NCBI GenBank assembly: GCA_036877525.1 | Contig: JAZGTH010000031.1 | Span: forward strand, 4,692,501 to 4,756,500 | Length of the DNA: 64,000 nt | Reading direction: 5' to 3' | Origin: Chromobotia macracanthus | Taxonomy: Eukaryota; Chordata; Actinopteri; Cypriniformes; Botiidae | In this document: in pieces, positions 25,401 through 37,400 of the stretch | Numbering within the stretch: position 1 is the stretch's first letter | Layout: every line of letters starts with the position of its first letter | Notes under the pieces: generated by a model | Database searches by the model: none | Told to the model about the DNA's origin: nothing | What the model saw: the letters and a program-made list of their open reading frames with translations, nothing else | Position numbers and translations under genes: made by a program

Positions 25401-28400
25401 TCTGTTTAAGACAAATCACGCATTTATTTGACATGGGGTCACGTTCTCACCTCTTTAAACAGGTTCATGAAGCGTGGGCCGTACCGCCAGGGTTTGTGTC
25501 TGTGGCACTGCAGGGAGCTCACGGTCATCTGTGTCGCCCGCTGAGATGCCACGGCAACCATGAACACTGCATCATACATCAGTGCAGCCTCTGTCTGGAG
25601 GAGTTAAGACACGCCACCCCCCCCAAAAAGATAACATGACACAACAGTTGAAACATGCTCTGATAATCATCAAACCTCCAACGAATGCTTAACAGTGGGG
25701 TCTAAAAGTGAAAGAAATCTGTGATTTTCTTGTTTAAACCTGGAAATACACCAAAAGCACTTTGGGGAGATTTTGAAATATTTAAAATTTAGAAAAGGTA
25801 CTATTTCTAGGTCACTAAACATCCATTTCTTGTAATAATAAATAAAGCTAATTTGTGGCAACTACTATGTTACTCCTACTACGACTCCATTATGCTAAAT
25901 GTCAGATTTCCTTTTCTATGCTAAAGGTTAAAGTTGCTCTTTGGAACATTCTCAGATCATGGATGGAATAACATGGATCATCAGGTTTTGCAGGAACTTG
26001 CAGCCTCAAACTTTTGGATCCCACAATACAGGAAAAATTATATTGGAACATATCTGGAATTGTAGTTTTCTTTTCATATGATCACAGAATGAGAGACCCC
26101 CAACCCCCACCCACCAGCCTTATGTTTAGCGCTATTGTGTAATTATAAGCGCATATGTGACCTGGATGGTAAAAATAGATCAGAATATATCTGCCGATGT
26201 TTTCTGCTTTAAGCCTCCCATGCATGTCTAATGAAGCTAACCGTGCAGGCAGTATCTACAGTGCCTTTTGGAGGATGGGTAGTGTAAATTAATCCCAGTC
26301 ATTTTACCTTAGCAGGAAAAGCTTACTGAAAAGTTCAAGACTTTTAGGTTTTAGTTCAGATCTATAAGCAAATTAGGATCATTTTGCAGATTTATATGCA
26401 AATTCGGGCAGTGTTATAGGCCCATTTCACTAGGTCAGCTGATCAATCCTCACGGTCATAATGCCACTCATCAATCCGGTCTCAGGTTTGGGTGGGGCCA
26501 GATGACGCTCCATGGACCACTTCTGGATCACGGAAGCCACATATGGATCATCTAGATTCAGGAGGCGGAAGGCCGTCATGTTGACTCCACTGAAACGGTA
26601 TGGCTCAAGATTCAGAGCAAACAAATCCTGCAAGGGAAGGAGAATTTTCTCATTCTACAAAGCATCTGATTGGACAAAAACCTGTGTAGTGCAAGATGAG
26701 TCATTAATATTTTTATGTTAAGGTCTGTTTTTTTAAGGTCTGTTTTTCTGTAAGAGAAAGACTGTAAATTTCAAATGCATATATTGATTTAAAGTTACAG
26801 TTGCCAGCTTTTACAATAGCATATAGCTGCCTTCAAGGCTAACAGACATTTACTAAAAGCTACAAAACTGGATTTAGATTTCAGCTGTCGATAAAGCCTT
26901 AGCCACTTTGCACAACAGAGACTCTTTATTTCATGTAACAGGTTTCTCTGCAGTAAAGCATAAAAAGGCCATTGTGATAATATAGCCTCAGTCACTTAAA
27001 ACGACATTTGCCTGCTCATCACCCAGTCCTATGAAAAATGCTATTATGAAAAGTATGCAGCAGGGCGTTTTTTCCACTCACCAAAGTAGTAAAGAAGAAA
27101 TGATAGTATTCAGTCATCATCCCCATGGACATCAGCTGCGGGGGAAAAACACAACAAAGCATTTGAGCATAAATCCGGAAGGGAAAAAAGCAATGATGGG
27201 TTGTGTTTCAAAAAAGATGGTTTCACCAGTATTTAGAGATGAAGTAAGCGTGCCACAAATTATCTCTGTGCTTTAAAGTACAGCTCTGAAATGCCTGCTG
27301 GGACACAGAATGCGAGAGCACTTCTGTTCCATTTTCAATTCATATCAGTCTGCGATTTATGGCTCATGAGTTCAACAGAAGTTCAGAATGCTTGTCTATG
27401 AAACGGATGCTGTTTGTGCTCCACCTGTTTTAGAAGCTCGGCGGCTACTTGGTAGGAGCAGTCGAAGATGATGTAGAACTCCTTTTCCATCTTCATCTCT
27501 TTCAGCAGGGGGCGAGAGTCACCTCCTCCCGAAGGCAGCTGGCGAATGCGGATCTTCAGGCTGTTTTTTGCAGGGGCTTTGATCAGCTCCTGCATGCGCA
27601 TTAATCCTATAAACGACAAACACAAAAGTGTGATCGAAGGTGGGCTGCGACGCAAGAGAAAAGAAACCCATCGCCTGCTCCAGTAATTACACCTTTTGAT
27701 TTCCCCAGTGTGGTAGCAGATGTTTGTGGGACTATAAATTGGCACTTGTTTATCTTGTTGATACACAACAATCGGATGTTTTTTCCCCGTTTGCTGTCTT
27801 TAATCAAAAAGACAACTTGGTCTTCTGTGAAATAAAGTAAAGTGTTAAATAGTGGTAGGTCAAAATGATACCTGAAGGTCAAACAGACATGGGAACGGCA
27901 TTCACATGGGCCTCTGCTAAGTCAAATGAGTGAAAATGACTGTCAGCCAATATTATTAGATGCAAAAGTTATGATACTTTCACAAGAGGATATTTGCATA
28001 CAGCTTTATATCTCTCTAATCACATCATTAGATGAATGAATAACAGTGAATAACAGTCTTTGGACATATCCTTAGAAAATGTAAGTTGGTGGTAATTAGG
28101 GATGGAAATCAAGCATCAGATTCTGCCTAATGATTCTGGTTCCTTAACATAACATTAACAATTCTTTTAGTGTTTTAAAGGTCGCACCCCCCAAATCCTC
28201 CATAACAACTAACCATTACTTAAACAAATCAGCTACACTGGTTCTAATGTACATCTGTTGTCAACAGTAGAAAAAAATCATTGTGTTGTCTACTACTGTC
28301 TGTTATTTAATAACCAGTGCCCTGTTTTTCTCCCATTACACTTAATTCAAATTCAACAGAACTGATTCTTGATCAATTGAAAGATACTGAAATACTCCAT

Positions 28401-31400
28401 ATTCTAAAATTCTCTTCACTGTTTCTCAAAGGTTTCCACAGATTTCCAGATTGCACTTGTTTGTCTCAGCAATAGCACAAATTTGTCATATATGGTAACC
28501 CATTCCTGAAATGTGACCTCTGCATTTAACCCATCACTGGTGAGGAGTGAACACACAATGCGAGTTGTGAACACACACCCGGAGCAGTGGGCAGCCTGGG
28601 GAGCAGTCAGGGTTAGGTGCCTTGCTCTAGTTGCTACCAGCCAGCACTGGAATCAAACCAGCAACCTTCTGATTACAAGCCCAACTCACTAACCAGTCGG
28701 CCACACCTACCCCTAGGTACCTAACAAAACAACTGAAATCACTTTTCTAATGCTGCTGAGTTTGAGTCTGGCATTGCTGGGATTCAAGTACTGTATAATC
28801 TTAGCATGGCTACACTGGACCATCATGTTGTGTTAACATGTTGCCTATTTGGCACGTTCTTAAACTAGTCTTTGGCCTGTTCTTAAACTAGCCGTGAGAA
28901 TAATAACTGTTAGTTAGGCACCTGGAACTCAAGGGCATCGAAATCATTATTATTCATTTGATTTGTTCTTTTACAAAAAAGGACCAATCAAATCAAAGGA
29001 TTCCAAGACTAATATTTTGGGGTGTGAATTTTTTATGAGATAGGGCTGCTATACAACTTCAGTGTAAAATAACAAGGCAAAAGTAATTTGTCTCACATCA
29101 ATGGCCAGCCCACAGTCTCCCATAATTGCCCAATAATATAAGCCAAACACAATCTTGGGATACAGAATACAATGCTGTAAACACTAGCTAAAGTTTCATT
29201 TCTTTGAAGCACAATAACAACAGAGGTACAGAACCCACTTTAGTTACAGGCGACACAGTTATTTGCTATGATTTCGTTTTGGCCATATAATGACACTTCC
29301 AAGCAAAGATTAGATTATATATCATATCATTAAACTCTACGATGTAACAGGAAGAAGGTACGAGTTGTAGGGACACAAACACACAGAAAATTATGTGTAA
29401 TTTGTGATTGTAAGCAGGTCATGGGATTGCAAACAATTTAGACTATTGTTAGCCACAACTGAGCTGGTGTGATCTGTAATATTGGGAGTGTTTGTAATGC
29501 AGTAAATTTGGGCTGACATCCGTTCCCTGAGCTCCCCTAATAATTTCGATACAAATCACTGCCTGTAAATCAAACACACTAACCATTTCAAAGCTGGTCA
29601 ATTTGACACAAATCTTTTCTGTTGAAATAATTTTTTATCTTTTTAGAAACAAATTTCGGGTTTAAAAAGCAGCTACACTGTCAGCACACTTTGGGTTCAT
29701 TTCATGGGCCTAGAAATTGGCTAAATTTTGTCTGTGGTTGTATTCTTACATTAGATTTGCTCTCCAAATTAGTAGTCTAATTTCTCTCCAAATAAAATGT
29801 AGTCTGTGAGATTTGGATATAATTAGCATTAGGCGATCATTGGATATACATTGTATTTTGTGTAACCATTCAAAAATTAAATTATCAAATTATGCCATAC
29901 TTTTTATTCTACAATTCCATTGACAAAGAGAGTAGAGAAAGGACAGTAATTATTGAGAGAGCAATAAGATAAAAACATGATGCTGGCCAGATCTGAACCT
30001 GCGAATCCCACTTTAGCACCAGAACACAAATCTGGAATAAGTGTACTAGGCCATGGCTCAGACACAACTGCCACAATTGTCACTGGTAATTTAAATAATT
30101 AAAGGTAATAATTTAAAGGTAATTTAATAATTTTTCTAATAATTCTGTTAACACTATAGCATGAGTGCCTCAAACTGGACATGGTCTGTCATCTGTTTGA
30201 GGGAGAAAAATACTACAGCATTCAAAAAGCTGAGTTAAATAATCTGACACATCTCACAAAGAAATATGTAAAATACATGCCCCTAATGACCAGGATTTAG
30301 AGAAGAAACAGTATGAAAAAGAAATGAAACATTATTCAATATTTGGTCAATATTTCATGGTTTTCACAACGATTTTCAGTCAGCATTTGAATGATCATAA
30401 CCTCTAGTTTCAGCAGAGGCCAAAACAATCAAAATGTCAAGTTTTAAATATATGGACTAAATACTCAGTCTACAGAAAAACAAACTAACAAAAAGCAGGG
30501 GCAATGTAAACCAAACTGCCTAAGAACTGGTAGAGCACAGCACTAACAACTCCCGGGGTGCTAACCGAGGGGAAATTATAACTACTCTAGAACTGAAATA
30601 TGTAGACATTTTGGTTGATGAATAAAGCTGAAACAGTGCTAAACAAAACTCAGCCAAAACTACACCGCCATAGGGACCACAAATTCTTAAAAATGTCCTC
30701 CAAACGATGCACAGAGAGAATGTTAATCCATCAGGAGAACACAACAGGGGATAACTTTTTGTATTCAGTTAGAATTCCCACTTATTTCAAACAGATGCAA
30801 ATACACGTGAATGCCAGTTACTTTTCAACAGAGAGGCGAGATCAAATATATATGAAACTGTTTAATTTATGAGGATTTCAGTACTGTTGTGGCCCGCAGT
30901 GTCACGTTTTAAAGCACGGTGAAGCAAGTCTTGAAGATCCTACTTCAAAAGGCTTTTAACAAACCTCAGCATACTGCGTCGACCTTCAAAAACCCTTTGT
31001 AAAATTTCTATCCCCCTTTAAATCCAAAACAGTCACTCACCTGTGCTGTCCTCATACACCACGGTAACAGACTTCCATTTGTAGAAAACCACAATGTCCA
31101 GAATAGCCCTGCTTATGGAGGTGTACTCAGGGTAGAGGTTAATGTAAAAATTGTCTTTATTATCCACAGACAGGTGTTTCCAGCGGGTCTGGATGTGCGG
31201 CACCTCAAGAGCATTGCAAATGGATTGGACGGCGCTGACCGAGGAGCTATGAGCAGGACCGAAGACAGCCGCGACCCCCAGGGCCAACTGGTCACATACT
31301 GAGAAAGAGAAATGAAAAAGAGACAAGGAAATCAGGTGACATGAGCCAAGGTGTGGTGAATAAAAGATAGAGACCTAAAGGTTTGGAAACTGTTTGGAGT

Positions 31401-34400
31401 GCATGCAACTTAAGAAATAGTTTCTAAAAATTCAGTCAGAAATGAACATTCTCACCCTAACCCTTAATCATGCTCATGTCATTCCAAACCAAAATTCACT
31501 CAGTGCTGTCAAGCTTAAAAAATGTGCAACACACAAAGATCACTATAAAAGTGTGTCACACTACTTAGTAAGACTAGAATTATTTATTATTTAGACAAAC
31601 TTTGTGAATAAACTGTTCTTCTAAGTCAGTTAACAAATTAAACTGAATAATTTGTTCACACAAAGCTGTAACATGGCTTCAAAAGACATGGAATACAGGT
31701 TGGACTCCTTAAAAAAAAGTGCCTTTTCTGGTGTTTTTTTGCCCTCTTTGAGTTTAACGCAAAAAATAACTGAATACGTGTTTGGAACAACATGAGTATG
31801 ACATAGAGTACCATTAAATAAAATGATTAATTATTAAATAAACACAAATCCATACATGTTAATAATAAAACCCCCAAATGGTTTAAAGCCTCATACCTCT
31901 TCGTGAGGCCTCAAAACTGTCGAAGAGGTTTACCCTCTGGATGTCGTAGGTCAACGTGGTGTTTGGCATTAAGGTTCTGTTTCGGTTAATAGTGGTGACA
32001 GCAAATTTAAAGGCAAGTTCGTCTATACTCACAGGCTCGTTCTCCCGCGTCTCAAATATTCCTCCTGCAACCCCAAACAGAGACGAACAATGAGTCATTT
32101 ACTCAAACAAAAACTAGTGCACTAGTAATAGATAAAGCCACAGCCATTTTTATATTTCAAAAACATGCTAATCCAAGATAATGCTAAATACAAACACAAT
32201 CAGATCCAAGATAATCCCAAAGCATATGGAAGAAGCACCACCCAGCATGTATAAAACAAATTAAGACAGTGGTTACGTTATACATCCTATTTGCATCCCA
32301 GCAAGACACTTACAATAATGCATGAGGCAGACATTTGCAGTTCATTCAAAATATACATTTTTTATTAGCATGCCCAATCCCTGGGATCTGACTCATGACC
32401 TTGGTATTGCTATGCTCTACCAGTTGAGCAATAGGAACACGGCTCGCAAAAGCAATGACTATTTTATGAATGCACAATCTCAATAATTCATACAAAGTCC
32501 AATTTAAAATGTGATCAGTGCAATGCATGCAGTGAAACATAATGGCTGCTTTACTTACACTCTTGAATAATTTACACTGTCATTATATGATCCCTCTAAA
32601 TGTCAGTAATGAGGATGTCAGTGCTAAACAGGATACAGCAGGTTATTCATTGATTCTCATAACATTTAAAAAATCTGAAATGGCAAATCATGCAGATTTT
32701 GCAGCTTAACTAGAAATTGGACTAATTGGCCAATGCTGCGTTTGACCTTTAACACGCCATTTTTAAATCAGCGCCATGCAGTGAAGCTTATTGTCACGAT
32801 TACACAAGGTTAATCTGGATTCAGCAGCCATCTGAAAACATCACATGCAAATCAGATGATTATTGAGCGGACCAATCAGATGCAGATCATCAAAATATCA
32901 TGATTGAAACATCCAGTTTTGTTATCGCAATATGCCAATCGAGGTGTAATTTTTACCCAGCAGGGGGCAAGCTTAACATTGCATAAATGTCTAGACTAAG
33001 TGAGCGTTCATCCCCGGAATTATGCATGAGCATCTGTTAACCAAACACACTGTCATAACTTATCACTTGTAATGCTACAAATACTGAGGGCAACATAACA
33101 TGCAAATACAATCAAGAAGAGTGGGAATCCGTCTGGAAGACATCCACCTGAGATCAGGCTCTATTCATAGACGGCCAGCAAGCAGGTCTCAGCACAAAAT
33201 AATGGCCCATTAATTCACCAATAAACAGCCAGACTCCAACAGTGAAAATGACAGATTGTCTCTTTAATGAAAATACTGAATGGAGATAAGAATAATTAAA
33301 TGGAAATGTTAATGTGCGTGAGATGAGGCTCATCAGTTCTCTGATATGAGTTCTGTGTGAAACCAGGTTTCAGAGCTTGTTTTGGCTTATTGAAAGCTGG
33401 ACTGGAAAGGGAAGAACTTCAAACAAAGCCAAAAAGTCCTGCTGTGGGCAACAGTCTTGATGTTCAGATAGTCCTTTAGGGAGAGCAAGAACTGAACACT
33501 CCACACGGGGATAAAGAAGAGCAGATTTATTCTGTAAAAAACTGATTTCTTTTATAGGGAGCGAGATGGCCAGGTTGGCTCCTTTTGAAGGCTGGAGATG
33601 AGGGCCTTGATAACAACTTTTGTGTTTTAGGGCAAACAACTCTGTTATTTGGACTATGGTTGGATTAAAGTATGTTTATTTACAATGACTATCTAAACTA
33701 AGACTGAAAGATCTTGTTGACCCTTCATTAATGTTTCATTATTCTAGAATAATTTAATCCAACTTCACTTATTCCTTAACTTGCACATTAAGAATCAGAT
33801 CTGGTGTCTTCTACAAAAAGCAACCATACAAGAGAGAGAAAGAGCAGACAGGCACATAAGACACTTGTGGTGTGTCTGTGTCCCTCTCATAGGCATCACG
33901 CTGGTTACCTGAGCATGCTTAACGCTTTATTTCTGTTCATCGAAAAAAAGGTTCTCTAGGGATCTAAAGCCTTTGGAATTTACCTTTGGGACCAGAACTT
34001 TAAAGAATCTTGATGTTTATGTCATGACATGCATTTTGCCCTTGCAATAAACATCTGGTGAGATATATTAGGCAACTTTTTTTATTTTACAAATGAACAA
34101 CTTTAATTTATGGAGGCAAGTAATGGGTATTTTAAATAGTGGTGCTTACTAGTTCTTATTACTCATACTTACAGTTATGGGCTATTTTGACTGTGACCAG
34201 TAAGAAACCACTTAGGACACCTTAGCAACCCCATAGCAATGAGCTAAAACAAATCAGAACACCTTAGCAATGCCCTGGCAAACACTCATAAAACCCTAGC
34301 ATCTACATTTACACATTTGGAACACAATTTAATCCAAAGTGACTTACAGTGAATTCAAGGAATCAAACCTTTGATCTTGGTGTTGCTAGCACCACGCTCT

Positions 34401-37400
34401 ACCAATTGAGCTGCAGGAACACCAAGCTACAAACCTTGCAGGCACAAGATTTTCTTAAGAGAAAATACAAAAGTCTAGGCTGAGGTGGCATTTTCACCGC
34501 AACAGCTGAGTACATTCCCAGGAGACAGCTCATTTATGCAGTTCATGGAAGTTTAATGTGGAACATATCAACCCAGACTCCAGTTGGCACAAATTAAGAA
34601 CTACAAGGCCCCCTCTAGTCACAGTTGTGATGTAATGTCCAAATAACAAGAATTTACATTGGTCAGGCCCTTAATTTGTCCTCTAAAGACATTAAAGTAT
34701 AGAAAGACTAAAAGTTTGTGTAAGTAACTTTTGAAGGCCTAATTTGAGTGTCAAAAGGTGTTGGAATATATGTTTTAGAGTTTTTGTTACCATTAAAATT
34801 CTGTACACAGGCACAGTAAGGGTGCAGAGGTTGAGCAGTTTTTAAATTTAAAGTGAGGTAAATTAGCTGAATTATGCACAATTGTCTCCGTTCCCAGACT
34901 GTGCCTCTGGATATGTCCTTTTGCTGTTTAGCTCACAAAGTCTTTCTCTTTACTTCTCACCCATTTATTCATTCTTACTTTTCACTGGAACTGTGAGTGA
35001 GAAAAGAAAGAGAGCCCTTTCATTCAAAACAATGGTGGCTTTCCAAAAAATACAAAAGAGCTTTTATTTCCTATAAGCTGTAATATATACTCTGCAAAAG
35101 TGTGCATGCAATTACAGTCAATTTTTTCATTTCTCAGCTCTCTAACATTTGACCAAAATTAACATCTCTAAAGCGTTTGTGCCTTTTATAAAATAATCAG
35201 CTCAATGAACTTTAGATAATTCAATTTCAGGACAGAAAATGGCAGTAAATGGAAGAAAATGACAACACATCTTGTGGCTTTATAGAATTAGGCGATCGTT
35301 GTATGTTCATCAGGATTTTGGTGGCCTTTGCGAAAAGACCTATAAGGAACACAATTTTGTGGTTACAATGAAGTACTTGGAAAAAATATTGAAGTAAAAC
35401 AGTACTGAATAAATTTTTATGGGAGATATTCATTTGATGACAGAATCTGGGATCCTTTTCTCAACATTGACAGAACATTCAGATCTAGCTCAGTGATCAG
35501 TACAAGAATAAAACATCACAATAAACCAAATGCTCAGGATGGATGTTTAATGATTTACCCAGCATTCATTTCTATCCCCTTGTGAAAAGAACCAACTGCA
35601 GCAGTTTATTAAAACAAATATTTAGCGATCACAGAGGCCAAGACATGTCTGATAAGCATAAAGCTCTCTTTAATAATTAAAATAAATATTTAATGCTGAT
35701 GATGAGTTTCCACATGCTTTCACTCAATGTAACTCCTCAAATTTGTCTGAGAAAAGTATAATCAATCATACAGAGTTATGGATAAATTGCTTTTTTGTAA
35801 TTCATGTTATAAAACTCTTTCAGTCATAAACTTTCAAGACACATTATCAATAAACGCATCTTCCAGACACACGGTTCTTGATTAATCACCAAAGCCGCAC
35901 GTCTAGAACCTTTTCTGATGTACATGGCAACACAACAACAAGCATGCAAAAGCTACAAACATGCACAAACCTGCAACACATGCGACTGCTGAAAACTCGG
36001 GTCATCCTGGACACAGTCTTTTTATTTTCAACAGCTCTGTCCCTGTCTATGATAAATTCCACACACTCTTCATCATCACAATGATTCTCACAAACACACA
36101 GGCCAAATGCACCACCCAGAAAAAAAACCTTCTCTCTCATTCAAATTCATAAAATCTTGTTGAAACACATCCTTTCTGACAAACACAAGAAAACAACAAG
36201 GGAGATCAGAAGCTAGCATGCACTCCAATCCTCTCTTTACCACAGGGTAAGAGAGAGAAAGAGAGAGTTTCTCCAATCTCTATTCTGCTGTAATTGAACT
36301 TTTTGATTTTTTTCATTAGTGTTTCAACTAGTAGAGCATGGTGCTTGCAACACCACAGTGGAGTTCAATTCAAGAAAACGCATAAACTGATTAAATGTAT
36401 ATCTTAAATGCACTGTAAGTCACTTTGGATAAAAGCATCTGTCTAATGCATAAATGTAAATCTCTAATGGGAATTATTTTAAATGCTTGAATGAATTCAA
36501 TACTATTTCAGGCTCAATCTAGAACAAGCTTAATTAAAGCACTATGTAAATTGTAAGGAAATGTAAACATCTGTTTGATCATGCATACTACCTAAATTAT
36601 TTATTACTAACTCAACAACTACTTCACACTAGAGGTTTTCTCGGGTCCTAAAACCAGAAAACACTTCTTACCTGAATCAGACGTGCATAAATAAATTTTT
36701 AAAAGAAAAACCTGACCCGAGACAGACACAATGGAATTAGACCCGAGGCCGACCCGATGGCATTTATTTTCGAACCCGTCTGGACCTAAACGAAGGAAGG
36801 TAACTCGGTTGGTTGCATCAAAAGTTAAATACACTCCATTAAAGTGACATTAAATAGACACTCCGTTAAATAGACACTCCATTAAAGGGATCGGGTCTGA
36901 TCGAGTCCATTTGGAAAAAGCACATTAAATTAAAAAATTTTAAATGACCTGAGGCAGTTAATACCCAACCCATGTCTGAGGCACTCGTCGAAGTTTTGGA
37001 CTCAAACCCACTCAGGTCTCAAGTCAGACTTCGGGTTTTCAGCTCCAAGTGGACCCGTGAAGATTTCACGAAGAGTCTTCACAAAGACTCTACTTTACAC
37101 ACATGCAGTACTGTTCAGAAACATGCACTGAGGCCTGGAAACCAGGTTGGGACGATTCTGATTCACCATATCCACACAGACTTAGGGAAATTCTGCTGAC
37201 GGTCATAACGCAGTGGCATTTCACAGTCCTCAGCATACATCTAAAGCCAAAAGGATCCCAATCTAAAAGGATTAATTTCCTACATGGTCTGTGTAATACT
37301 TCCACCAGCACGGCACTTTCCCTCACAGTCAACACAGCAACACTTCTAGTTCAGAATTACTCCAAACCCACTTATAGAGAGAGACAGCTTTAAATTCATT

